From assembly GCA_035048495.1 (NCBI GenBank), contig CM068541.1, positions 2,797,929 to 2,861,928 of the forward strand: 64,000 nucleotides of DNA, read 5' to 3'. Position numbers and translations under genes: made by a program. Origin of the DNA: Euptelea pleiosperma. Taxonomy: Eukaryota > Streptophyta > Magnoliopsida > Ranunculales > Eupteleaceae. Each line of letters starts with the position of its first letter. The stretch's first letter is position 1. The notes beneath the pieces are model-generated. The model saw nothing but the letters and a program-made list of their open reading frames with translations. It was not told the DNA's origin and searched no databases. This document shows, piece by piece, positions 1 through 12,400 of this stretch.

Positions 1-262
1 AAAACATATGTTTTTGGCATTAGGTTATGATTTTGAAGTATGACCATGAGGTTGCAGGATCATTCCCAGCTTACCCACCAAATGAAAAATAGTGAAGCAT
101 GGATACTATTTAACTGTTGAGGAAAATACATGTTATTTGCATTAAGATCTTGTAACCTAGAGGATGGTCCAACACTACTAGTCCACCAATCATTTCTGTA
201 CAGATATATGTTTACACAGATCTGGATGCAGACCTTAAACTGTTTTGTCATTTTGTCTGCAG

Positions 263-3200
263 ACTGTCCGATTTAAAAATGAGCTGGAGCGTAACATTAC
301 TATCAAGCTTGGATATGCTAACGCAAAAATATACAAGTGCGAAGACGAACAATGCCCTCGGCCAATGTGCTACAAGTATGGTGATCTCCAAAACCTAATA
401 TTCTTGTCTTTTCATTCTTGTCCAGATTTTCGTGATTTCTATTCAAAAATTGTTTACAGGGCCTATGGCAGTGGTAAAGAAGATAGTCCTCTATGTGATG
501 TACCGGGATTTGAAAATGCAAGAATGAAGCTACTGAGACATGTTTCTTTTGTGGATTGCCCGGTAAGATGATTGACATTTAGGCATTATTGTTTGGATCC
601 TGTGATATGGACATAATCACTAATCCACATTGTATGAGAGCGGTATTGTGGATCCATGCTTTTGGGTCCATTATTTTATTTTGAGAACTAGCTTTTCATT
701 ATATCAACAATGTGAATTTCTTAAATCCAAGTTTGAATTTGCCCTTGGCAGACAATTGTGGAACTGCATTATGAACTTTCTTCTAGTGGACCATATGCAA
801 AATTAGTTCAGTGTGTACGCACTATACTCTCAATAAGTTATCAAGTGAAGTCGGTTTTGTTGAATTACAGAACTTAGGTCTGGCAAATAAGCTGCTTGAG
901 TTGTTGGTGGATTATAATTTATGAATTATTGACTAGTTCTGTAGTTCAAGGGTCTAAAAGGAAAATGGTAGGGTGTGGTGGTCTCTTGAGGTGAGGGGAT
1001 TATTTGTGGTGTGTGTGAGTTCCCTACCCTCCAACCCGAAAGAAAAAAAAATATTAAACAAATTTATAACCAAATAAGAATGTTAATGAAATGAAAAAAG
1101 GAACTTAGGAAAAATTTGGAATTGTTAACTCACATATAACACATTGAAATTGGTAATATATATCAAGTTATATCATCCAAATCCCAATCTGAAGTTTGAA
1201 GAGGCATTTGTGCAAGAATGAAATGAACATAAGATAACACATGAAGTGAAGTTGTAAATAACAAATTCAATCACTAATATTCAATGCAACTGCATTTGTA
1301 TATGAGACAGACTACTTGGCGGTGAACAATGAAAAGAAATTGTGCAGCGTTGTTGCTTTTTCGTAGAGCTGTGCCAGTGTCACCTCATACTGCTATTACT
1401 GCTCTGTCTACTCCCTAACTGTTTCTACTGAGTATATCACATGAATAAGGATCTCCACCTGTAGATTGGGTGCATAGTATGATACACAATATTTTACTGA
1501 TATGCACTATTACTATTCCCCATTTATTTCATGTTGAGACCTACTGATATAGAAACAATACAGACCCATATGACTATCATTTGAGAATTCAAATCTTATA
1601 CACATATATTTAATTTGGCCCACTAAATTATGATTTATGTTACAGATGTGCATTATTGCATGAGAAACCACTTTATTTAGCATAAGAATTTAGTCTCTCC
1701 ACAACCCTCAAAGAGAATCAAAATGAGGATCTTATCCCTAGAATGAGGAACTGGTTTTTGCCATGCCACAACTTTTTTTCTTCTTGAGATTATGGCAAGA
1801 TTCATTTCTTTAGAATGAATATATTTGACTTTTATTCATAAAAAAAAATATGACTACTTATCAAAATAAATAAAAAAATAAAATGTATATGACATTCTCC
1901 GCACTCCCAAAACAGTATCTTGAAATGATAACAATTGTTTAGAACGAAGAGCTGGTTGTTAAGTATGCTTGGACTTGCTTTGGGGTTGCTAGGTATGTCT
2001 CTTGCCCAGTGTTATTAAAATCCTACGATTCAAATCAAATCTTAACCTAAACGACTTGAATCTTATGTTTGAATCCCTTTAATAAAACCTTACGATCTCA
2101 ACGCGAATCTTATGATTTTTACGTAAATCTTAAACCTCACGATACGAGTGTTGATTTTATGATATTTTAAAATCTTATGATTTATATGTTTGTACTTCTA
2201 GTTTTCTAAATCTTAAACACTTCAAAAAGGGAAATTAGTGGGTGTTTTACTAATTAAAGAATTTATAACACGTTTCTTGTTATGTCTTTCCAGATAGACA
2301 TTAGATCATTTGAACATAATTCCACCATCAACCATGTGTCATTTTATAGGTTTTTGTTTTTTACTTTTATTATTCCTCTTTAATATTTCAACTTAGAAGC
2401 CCTTAACGATTAGAAAACGAAAAAAAAGAAGCTCTTAAACATGAAATCTAAGTGGTTAGGGTTAGGGACAAGAAAATAAGCAAGACTTTTTGTACAAGTA
2501 TTTGACAAATTTTGGAATCATCTGTAGTTTATTGTTTATTTTTTTTTTCTTTCTTAAGGTATTAAGTTGATTATTTTTTCAAGTGAGAAGCATAAACACC
2601 ATCTAATGTGGATGACAAGAAAAACATGGAATTTGAAAAATTGAGAATTGAGATTGTTGATGAGAGATGGAAACTTGTTTAACTTGACGAAGAATTGATG
2701 ATACGTGGTTTGAATATTTTTTTTAAAGGTCTTTTGTTTGTATGACTATGAGTTCAGAATAGTATGTCTATAATGCACACCACGATCGATAGGTAAAATG
2801 TTTAATCATTATTTGTCAATGTTTGTACAAAACCTTGTCATTACATGATGGGTTATGGAGTAGTTGGGCATATTATACATTCTTTTTAATTTTGGATATT
2901 ATTTCATATTTTTGTTAGTCATAAAGAAAATCTTACGATCAAACATTTGAACCCCATATCGGTTTAAATACCACTCTTTGCGTTTTACAATCCATCTCAA
3001 TTCTGACAACATTGCTCTTACCTGGTACGAGGGATAAGAAAAGGATTTCTCAACCTTGTTCTGAAGGCTAAACAGTGGGCATTATAGCAAAATATTTATT
3101 ATTTTTCTCATAAAGTGGTGGAACAAAGGGGGGACTCAAGAGTGCAGGACAAGGAAAGAAGAATGATCCAATGATAGGAAAAACAGAGGATAAATAGGAA

Positions 3201-5564
3201 AGTGAAACAATTAAATTTAGGGAAAATAATAAACAATGGAATGATAAAAGTGTATCTTATTATGTTAGTTACAGATGTTTTGCATTGAGTTCATTAGAAG
3301 TACCTCTGCTAGTGTTGATTGCAAATTTGCATGGATGCCCTTGTTGTCATGTTAATCTTATGTGTTTCTGTATTTGTGGTTTTCCTCCATATCTTATCTG
3401 AATTGTTACATTTAGCTATTTCTTTCCTATAGGGCCATGATATCCTTATGGCTACTATGCTCAATGGAGCAGCAATCATGGATGGAGCATTACTTCTGAT
3501 AGCTGCCAATGAGAGCTGTCCCCAACCTCAGACTTCCGAGCATCTGGCTGCTGTTGAAATTATGCGTCTCCAACATATAATTATCCTTCAAAACAAAGTG
3601 GATCTAATTCAAGAAAATGTAGCCATCAACCAGCATGAAGCGATACAAAAGTTTATTCAGGTCTGTTGTCTTAGAACAGTATCTGATGTGTTATACCCTG
3701 GTTTACTAACTTTACTCTGTAAGTTAATATTGAAAACTGAAACTTTTGCAGAAAACTGTTGCTGATGGTGCACCAGTGATACCGATTTCTGCACAGCTAA
3801 AATATAATATTGATGTTGTGTGTGAGTACATTGTAAAAAAGATTCCAATTCCAGAGAGGAATTTTGTCTCACCGCCAAATATGATAGTAATCCGATCTTT
3901 TGATGTGAATAAGCCTGGGTCTGAGGTTGATGAGATAAAGGGTGGTGTTGCTGGTGGAAGCATCCTTAGGGTATGTTATTTATCCTTCACTTTCAGGAGA
4001 AAAATCTAAGGTACATGCCTCCTAGTAGCATACTGGTAGACATCAGGCACATGCGGGAGGTTGACAAGATCTACTATGCTAAGCAATCTATCTGATTGGA
4101 TGTTAACAATATACCTTATCAATATGTCTATAGAGTGTTTGCCATTCTTTATCTGATTGTCCAAAAAGAGCCAGTAAATTGAATGTTACAGTATCCCGTC
4201 ACGTGGATTCTCCATTTCGCAGATGTCCTCTGTGGGTGCTATGAATGGTAGGTTTGATTCATCTGCATGCACAACACATGCACAAACTGGTCAGGTTTCT
4301 CATGAATCCTGAGCCCTAGATCTATCATGCTTTGCAGTGGAAGCTGCTGTCTTCTGGGAAAGTTGGCTTCTCAAATCTCGTGTTCACTTGTCTCTGAAAC
4401 AAGATTTAACAAATTTGTGTTATGCAGGGTGTTTTGAAGGTGAATCAATTCATTGAGGTCCGCCCTGGGATTGTAGTAAAAGATGAGAATGGTAACTTTA
4501 AGTGCACTCCAATATATTCAAGAATCGTTTCACTATATGCCGAGCAAAATGAGCTGCAGTTTGCGGTGCCGGGGGGCCTTATTGGGGTTGGCACCACCAT
4601 GGACCCCACTTTGACACGTGCTGATAGGCTGGTGGGTCAGGTTCTTGGGGAGGTTGGGTCACTTCCTGAAATTTTCGTTGAACTCGAGGTAAGCGGCTGA
4701 ACTTGCAAATATTTTTTTACCATTATGAAGTAACTGATATTCTCTCGTGTGGGAGAAGCTGTTCTTGTCTGTACATGTAATGTGTTATATAGACATGGTG
4801 TGCATCCAGCGTTGGGCCAACAATTTATTGGGTCCTAAGACATCTCATGCATAGATACTTTTTGCTACCCTGTTTGTGATATGCTTTTCTAGTTTTCTTT
4901 TACTGCACCAATGACTGCAATAGATGGTATGGTTAACATCTAGTTGGGTGGATTTTTCACCAAAAAGATCTCGTATTGAACATTGGGTCCCAATCCTTGA
5001 TTGTGTGACATGATGTACTTGCAAATGTACCCCACATTTACTCTCTGGGCTGTAGTTATAACCTATTTGAGTCTTCAAATAAATTGCCATAACCAGGTTG
5101 CCACTTATTAAGAAGGGAAGGTGGGTTTAAAATTTAAAGTTAAACACTAATGAAACCAAAAAGCAAAATGTCCCTGTTCTGTCTGTTTCTCTTAGGCTGT
5201 TGTGTTGCCTTTCACTGCAGTACAATGTTGAATGAATTTGTTCTTGCTCCAACTTTTTCAGGTGAACTTTTTCCTTCTCCGGCGGCTTCTGGGTGTCAGA
5301 ACAAAGGGTACAGAGAGGCAGGGGAAAGTTTCAAAGCTGACAAAGGGTGAGATACTGATGTTGAACATTGGGTCTATGTCGACAGGTGCCCGTGTAGTTG
5401 CAGTGAAGAACGATCTTGCTAAGCTGCAACTCACCTCTCCTGTGTGCACGAGCAGAGGGGAGAAGGTTGCCCTCAGCCGGCGGGTTGAAAAGCACTGGCG
5501 CCTTATTGGATGGGGCCAGATTCAAGCCGGATCGACTCTTGATGTTCCACCCTGTCCCATCTGA
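263..5564 (+). CDS. EIF2G: Eukaryotic translation initiation factor 2 subunit gamma (3' part; 5' exon outside window)
   Basis: This is the GTP-binding core of the eIF2 complex, which delivers initiator Met-tRNA to the 40S ribosome in the cytosol. Visible exons are 263-375, 460-562, 3433-3660, 3752-3970, 4428-4688 and 5262-5564; phases add up to 408 residues. The plant protein is about 465 residues, so roughly 57 N-terminal residues, including the G1 P-loop, lie left of the window. Visible features are the Cys-rich zinc-knuckle-like stretch ([12 protein letters not shown]), the switch II DCPGHD motif split by the intron at 562/3433, the G4 motif NKVD, and the domain II/III region ending in LDVPPCPI. 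The second intron is 2.87 kb and contains repeat-like AT-rich DNA. A Lys follows FIQ at the 3660/3752 junction where I recall Gly or Asn in other plants, which is a minor oddity. No frameshift is seen. Family assignment is very secure. Confidence 0.96.
563..3432 (+). other. Long intron of the eIF2 gamma gene
   Basis: A 2.87-kb AT-rich intron with GT and AG ends. Its middle (about 2010-3015) is rich in the repeated phrase AATCTTACGAT in both orientations. The phrase recurs near 2035, 2095, 2165 and 2930, so this part looks like a decayed foldback insertion. I see no coding sequence in it. Confidence 0.6.
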
Positions 5565-5780
5565 GAACCCACATTGCAGAGAGAGAGAAAAAAGAAAAAC
5601 AACACTCGTAACAGAGCACACAATCTGCTCTACCTGGAGAGTTTTCAAGTGGTTTTTTTCTTATAATGTTTTTTTTCCTTCTTTCTTCACTCAATTATGT
5701 TTCGAGTTTTCGAGTGCCTTGGGCTTGGGTTATGCATTTTGTTTTCTTACCAATTGACATGTTATAGCAGTTTTAAAGTC
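5565..5780 (+). other. Probable 3' UTR of the eIF2 gamma gene
   Basis: The sequence downstream of the TGA stop carries a GA-rich patch and then T-rich sequence before repeats begin near 5888. No canonical AATAAA was located, so the 3' end is a guess. Confidence 0.4.
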
Positions 5781-5887
5781 AGCTCTACCTGGCGCAAGGT
5801 TGGATTCACCTCGAAGCACGATTTTCATTTATTTTTTATTATGCACTAACTGCATTTTGAGTATCTATGTGTTTGGACTTTGGATCA

Positions 5888-6123
5888 AGGTTTTAAATGG
5901 CCCCTTATAACGGTTTAACGGTCCCATAATGGTCACATCTGTGTCATGTTTCAGCCAAAAAATGGTCAGAATTAATATTTTATTATCTTTTCAACAAAGA
6001 AAACCTTGATGGTAAAAAATGTTTTTTTAAAAAAAAAATAACGGAAGTTATATGGGTATCCTGTTTTCTTGGTGAAATATGGATTGGGTGTTACCGTTAT
6101 AATGCCATTTTTCAAACCAAGGT
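5888..6123. repeat. Foldback repeat, TTATAACGG family, copy 1
   Basis: Bounded by inverted AAGGTTT/AAACCTTGG sequence and carrying CTTATAACGG near the left and CCGTTATAATG near the right. The same TTATAACGG/CCGTTATAATGG words recur at several places in the window, so this is one copy of a dispersed palindromic family. Confidence 0.6.
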
Positions 6124-6344
6124 TTGGAAGGCTCAGTTAGTGACTTGCGGGCATAGCCGTGAAACTACAAAAATACTGGTGGTGTGAAACTTATAGAATT
6201 TTGCTTAGCATTTTAGAAGGGGAATTCAGTAACGGGGACAGCTAACTTGTGCTTGTCTTGTGAAAATATTCCTCGAAAAAGTGGCTACTTTTGTACGGAT
6301 GGGGTAGGTATTCTCGGAAGAGCCTGGCTTCTATAAGACAAGTC

Positions 6345-6930
6345 CAAAGTTTGATAGGATCCCTCCCCGAAATGCTATGTTGCACACTCTTTCAGGCCCA
6401 CTGACCCATAAATGTTTAGCTCACCCCTTCGGTGGATCTACAAACCAAAATTCAGCCCGAGTCTTACCTAAGTGCAACCTTGAATCGGAAAAAAAAAAAG
6501 ACATGAAAAATCCATTATCCTCAATTCATAACATAACAAACATGATATAGACTATCGAAACTCTTTTAACTTTCTTGAAATAGTAAAAATTGCAAAAATT
6601 AGTAAAATTCTTAAATCTCAAGAAAGTCCTAAAATAACCTCAAAGTTATAAAGTAAGACCTCCAAAACAAATATGGATAAAAAACAACTAAAAATAAAGT
6701 TGAATGAAAATTTGCCAAAAAAAAGTATTTTTTTTCTTAAAATTACAATTTGACTCTCGAAATGACCTAAACTTTCGGCTTGATTTCCTTTGATCTGGAT
6801 GTTCCAGAAATCGCCCAACAACCCATTCTACATTACAGGGGGTGGGCCAAACATTCATGGATCAATGTTGGTGGGCCTGAAAGAGTGTGCTTCATGGCAT
6901 TTTGAGAGGGGTCCTATCAAACTTCGTATA
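6345..6930. mobile_element. Foldback MITE-like element, 'GGCCCACTGACCCAT' family, copy A
   Basis: The left end reads GTTTGATAGGATCCC and then TCAGGCCCACTGACCCAT. The right end is its reverse complement with changes (GGTGGGCCTGAAAGAG, then GGGGTCCTATCAAAC). The arms are over 100 bp and the middle is AT-rich. No transposase is present. Related copies are listed below. Confidence 0.7.
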
Positions 6931-7079
6931 GGACCCAAGTCTTATACAAGTTGGATTCTTCTTGGAAAATAGACCTTGATCTTTTAGTGATCTCAAGCGA
7001 GGTGGTTTCAAGTGTGATTGTGTGAGACTAAATGGTATAGGACTATGAGCCAGCGGTGTCAATAGTAGGGTTATCAATG

Positions 7080-7550
7080 GATCGGATCACCCGAAAATCT
7101 GATATGTTCTGATCCAATAATTTTGGGTTTGGAACCACCCATGTTATTATTGGATCGGTACTGGGTCCATGTATGCTGATTCAATTTCTTATTGGATGGG
7201 TAACGGATCAGGCATGTACCAATCCGATATTGATCCATATATATGTGAAAGTATTATATTAATGAAATGAAATATGATATAATATATGTATTTTTATACC
7301 ATTATTGTACAGTGCTTCAACTTTGAGAGGATAAAATAGATGATTTGAATGATATAATTGTAAAATTTCTGTTTGATTTAGTGGATTGGATTGGGTTCGG
7401 AACTTTATTCTATCTATCGGATCGGTTCCGGATGACAATAATGTGATCTGATCTCTCGAATCGGATCTGGATCAGCATATTTTCTTATTGGATTGGATTT
7501 GGATCAGCACTGATCCAACTCAAACCCAATCCAATCAACAATCTTAGTCA
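7080..7550. repeat. GGATCGGATC-rich non-coding repeat
   Basis: Many near-copies of the words GGATCGGAT and TGATCCAAT in both orientations, with a long AT-rich centre. This looks like an old non-autonomous element or simple-repeat-derived DNA. No coding potential is seen. Confidence 0.4.
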
Positions 7551-8023
7551 AGAGGTCGGTTCCGGTTCATTATGTATGGCCGTTCTAATTCCCAAACTAA
7601 AACAAGTAGATCCAGAATCGGAATTATTCACCTCCTACCGCTTTCACCTCACATTCCTTGTTTCCAACTCGCATGTTTCTCGACTCTTAAGAGTCCCTTT
7701 TTAGGTAAACTCTTCATTGTGTAGCAGCTTAGTTTCTTAACCACTTTTCCTTTTTCAGTCTTGGTGCCTTCCTTGCCATCTAGTTCTTCCTTCACCCAAA
7801 AACAAAAATGTTTAAAGAAGGATGGACTTTGAGCAATTGAGAACAATTAAAGTAAGATCTTGAGCTTTAAGTAATTCATTTACTTCTCCTTCCCACATCA
7901 TCGACACTAAATCTATACATTTGTGCTTCGTGTTGCAAGCGACAAGAGATAAAGTTCACTTCAAAAGAATAAAAAACGTTGTTTACTTAATTTTTTTTAT
8001 ATGGTTCATGACCTGTGCTAAGT

Positions 8024-8051
8024 CCCCTCCCCCTCCCCCTCCCCCTCCCCC
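8024..8051. repeat. (CCCCCT)n microsatellite
   Basis: Five C-runs of four or five bases separated by single T. The complementary strand therefore has five G-runs separated by single A and could form a G-quadruplex. Confidence 0.9.
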
Positions 8052-9239
8052 GATTTTCATATAAATAGAAAATATTTTCAAACTTGAAAATGGTGCCTTA
8101 TTCAATTCAACATACTTAAATACTACACAAACTTTCTTGACTTGCAAAATGAGACATATTCTTCCTACCGCTTTCAGCGGAACAAACAGAAACGACACCG
8201 AATACCCTAGCAATATACTAGGAGCTCCAATTGTCAGTCAGATTTTCTAGCAACGAAACACCGTTAATACTTATGTTTACCCACCGGAAATCGCGTACGA
8301 TTTCCGCATTAAAAATTGCACTTTCTACATGCACACACCATCATAATCTACAAATCAGTATCAACAAAGATAGTTTTTGATTGATGACCTAACAAAATCC
8401 TTAAGTGAATGACCATCCCATAAGAAAGACAAGACATGTACATCAATGATCAAATATGTTTAGAAAAGAGATGATTAGTCTTAATTTGATTAGGTAGGTA
8501 ACTTAGACTAAGGAAGAGTGAACGAAGCATGTTTAGAATAAACCTAAAGTGAAAGGTGAGAGAATGTGACATGAACCCCTTTCCGACTTAAATCTTTGAT
8601 CTTTATTGAGGCATTATTGAGGGTGAAGCCTCTAAAAAGAGTAGAGAAAAAGACGCTTCAAATGTGGCTGTGCACCAAACGAATGGAAATACCAACAACT
8701 ATCACAGTGTCACACCACGTGAGACAGAAACTTCCTACTCTTCCTTTGTTACCCCGTCAAGCAAAAACCCTGTGTCAAAAAGGTATTTGACAGGGTTAGT
8801 GTCAAAAAGGTCATATTTTTTTATTATTTACATGAGGAGCATAAAGACTGTTTTGGACATCCTTCACGACCGTTGATCAATAACATAATTTCAAAAAACA
8901 TCCATGATTTGCCTTCTACAATTATCATGACACATGTCAAAAATGCAAGAGGTCTAGATCCACTATTCAAGAGGTCCCACCTTATCTCTTGTGTTAAATC
9001 GGTTGAAAAGTTTGGTTGGGTCTTTGAAAAGTTAACGGTTGAGAAGGGCGCATTAGGAATTATAATAATAGTGCAGGGGTATTGTAGGCATTTTATTTTG
9101 TTCACGGAGAACCTTAATACCGCCAGATCCCATTTCAAAAAAATTCAAAATCCGCTCTCGCTCCGACCGACCACACCCACTCGGTTCTCTGCAAACCCTA
9201 ACCGCAGTTAAACCTAAAAAATTACTAAAAAACCAGAGA

Positions 9240-9290
9240 ATGAGAGGGGAGAGAGATAGATAGAGAGAGAAAGAGACACAGACAGAGATT
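9240..9290 (+). promoter_or_regulatory. GA-rich tract in the KIN-14 promoter/5' UTR
   Basis: A GAGAGA/GATAGA/GACAGA-rich stretch about 170-220 bp before the start codon of the kinesin gene. Such tracts are common in plant core promoters and 5' UTRs and can bind BPC-type GAGA factors. The role here is inferred only. Confidence 0.4.
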
Positions 9291-9463
9291 TTTAAATTTC
9301 ATTTGTTCGTTTTGGTTCTTCTTCTCGATCCTCTGACCCTCCGCTCTCATATCTGTTCCTGCTCGCTAAAGCAACGGCTGAGATCTCCTGATAACTTCAA
9401 ATGCAATCCACGGCCCCACAATAACGAAAGCTCCATCTCTAAATTCCTCTATCTGTGCTTCAA

Positions 9464-12400
9464 ATGGCTTCCAGAAACCAGAACAAGCCCCCTGCTAGCG
9501 CCAACGCTCCTCCTCGAAGTCCTTCAAATGTAAGGTCTCTTTTTTTCTCTCCTTCTAGAATTAGGGTTAGGGTTTCTCTCTTTCTAGTTTTTTAAAGGGT
9601 CTTTTTTAATTTCGATTCTTGTTGGTTTTGCAGAAGAAAGATTGCGTCGATGAGATTCCGCTAGATAAGCGTCGGAAGATCGGAGGTGGGAAAATGGTGG
9701 GAGCGGCGAATAGTGGCCGTACACGTCAGGCGTTCTCGGTGGTCAACGTTGGTCAAGATCTTGCCACGAGAGGGGATCCGGCTGGAAATGGGAGTTCTGA
9801 GTGTGGTAGTGAAGACTTTACAAAAGAGGACGTTGAAGCCCTCTTGAATGAGAAGATGAAAGGGAAAAACAAGTTCGATTACAAGGTCAGTGGAAGCCGT
9901 AGCCCGTTGTTGATTGATTTTGTTCCCTCTTTCTCCAAATTGGTTTGATTTTCATTTGCTTTTTGTTTTTGTTTTTTTTTAATCGATTTTGCAGGGAAAG
10001 TGCGAGCAGATGACGGATTATATAAAGAAGCTGAGGCTCTGCATCAAATGGTTTCAAGAACTTGAAGAAAGCTATCTCCTTGAGCAGGAGAAGCTACGGA
10101 ATATGTCGGAATCTTCTGAGAGAAAATGCACCGAAATGGGTAATTTTGGTCCATTTATTCCTTTTCCCGTTCTCTTGAATCTTAGAAAAATTTCATTAGT
10201 GTAAATTGATTTGCTTTCTTCTACTTAACTAGAGGTGCAAATGAGAAACAAGATAGATGAATTGGACGCAGTAATTGCGGGGTTAAGGAGAAACTGCTCT
10301 TGTTTAGAAGAGAAACTTGCAAAGGCTGAATCAGAAAAGATGGTAAGATTGATAATCTTAACTTCTATTTCAAATGTAAAAGGATAGAATTGACATTTTT
10401 AATTTTCTTTGTACTGCTTTTAAACCATACCTTCTACGAATGAAAAATCCAGGCTGCAATTGATTCTCATAAAATTGAGAAAGAAGCTAGAGTTGCTGTT
10501 GAGAGTATGCGGGCTTCTTTGGAAGAAGAGCTTAAAAGATCTCAGGAAGAGCTATCAAGTGCCAATATGAGGGTAATGCCAAATATGCAATTCCTATTAC
10601 TTCAGTTTTATCGTTAAGCTTCTGTTTAGTAAACATCTCCCTGGTGTACTGAATTCTGCAGATAGAGTCGCTTAATTATACCTACAAGAATTCACAAGAG
10701 TATAACACGAGCTTACAGCAATACAACAGTAGACTTCAGATAGATTGTGAGACATACAAGACAAAACTTAAAAGCCTAGAAGTCGAGAAAACTGCGATCG
10801 TGGAGACCCTCAGTGACTTGAGGGGCCGATACAATTCGTTGCATAATGAATTGGCTTCGTCCAGAGTAAGTCTCTTTGTGTCTGAGTTTTAGATAATTTA
10901 CTGCTCTGTAGAAGTTAGTTTCCACATGGATTTGGTGTTCTTTCCCATTGTGTTTTCTTTCTCTTAGAAGAATTCCCATTTTGAATGTATATTACTAGAA
11001 TGAGTTTTTATTTCTTATGTATGTAAATTTAGCATTCATGTTTGGCAAGAACAAGATAAAATTACCGCCGTTTTGCGATGGTGCTTCTTAGGAAAATGGT
11101 CCTGCCATAAGATGTAAGATGACAGATCTGGATGTAGAGAGGCCACGAAAATCTCAAGTTGTACTTGTAATCCTTTTCCCAGCCATGGTTTATTGCTAAT
11201 TTCTGTTACAATGATGGCGGTCAAAGAGTTCTGGATTCTGGGTAATGGTTAATTAGGGGCCATGGCCCTTATTTTGAGGAAATGGTTAGTAGGATTTTTT
11301 TATCCATGAGGACATGTGAAAAAGCGCGTTGTGTGGATTAGAATTTCTGGATAATGCCTCCAATGTTGGTGGCATCTACTTAAAGTTTGCTGGTTACTTT
11401 CAGTATAACAAGCTCTCTTCTTTATTCAATTGAGATCTACTGAAGAGAGCTTATAGGTGAAGATATCTAAGAATGAAAATCTCTTAACTATGTAGTGCAA
11501 TTCCTTTTGCCACGCTGAGTTAAAAGAGAGAACTGATAAAAACTGTAAAAGTAACCAATAGATAAGAATGTCAGGCTTCATTAGGATTAATACAAATCCC
11601 ATTCAAACTAGTTGAATAACACATTGAAGGAAATGACAATTGTGTAATCAAAGAAAGGGTGATAACGACACTTAGCAGTATTAACTGTTTTGTGTTTGGC
11701 AGTATCAAAGTGAAGGTATATGGGCCTACACCGGATTTGGAAATTGGTTTGGAACCCATGTGAGTTTAGTTCAAAGGAAAATTTTGGTCAATTGCTCCCC
11801 CCAAAACCTGAAAGAGTCCCATACAAGGTGGGAATGCGGATTTGGTATGAGTGAGAGAAATGGAAAGAGTACAATACAACATGGGCATGTAGGTAGGTGG
11901 GAATGTGGATTTTGTGTAAGAGAAAGTGGAAGAAGACAATACAAGCTGGCTCTATGGATTTCTTCTAAGAGATAGGGAGAGGAGTGACAGACATAATTTG
12001 GAGTCAACATGGTTTTTTGGGAGGGTTGTTGGTCGTAAGATCCAAAATTCCCTTAAAGTTAAAATTAACAAAATTAGAGGGCAAAAGTTTCAATCTTCAG
12101 ATTCTTCACCCATTACACCCATCACATGAAGGTTAAGACAGACAGGTCATGATAAGTTGTAATCCTGCAAGTCAGGATTCTCAGGATAAACAACCACAAT
12201 TTTGAGTTGTCTGCATCAAACACTTGTTTTCATCTGTTTCCTGTGTTGCATGTGTTATAGTCTTGTTTGTCCAGTATTTTGGGCAGTAAAGCACTATGTT
12301 ACCATACAGCATGCATAAGCATTAGTCATTAATATTTCTAAATTTGATAAAACAAGACTTGGTTTAATGAACATGTCAGACGCCATACTGTTTCTTTATG

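Noticed and set aside
7983..8213. Minus-strand frame with a poly-Gly run
   Set aside because: The Gly run is just the (GGGGGA)n microsatellite; there is no family resemblance.
8873..9211. Overlapping open frames just upstream of the kinesin gene on both strands
   Set aside because: No recognisable domain and overlapping frames of similar length on both strands; probably chance in promoter DNA.
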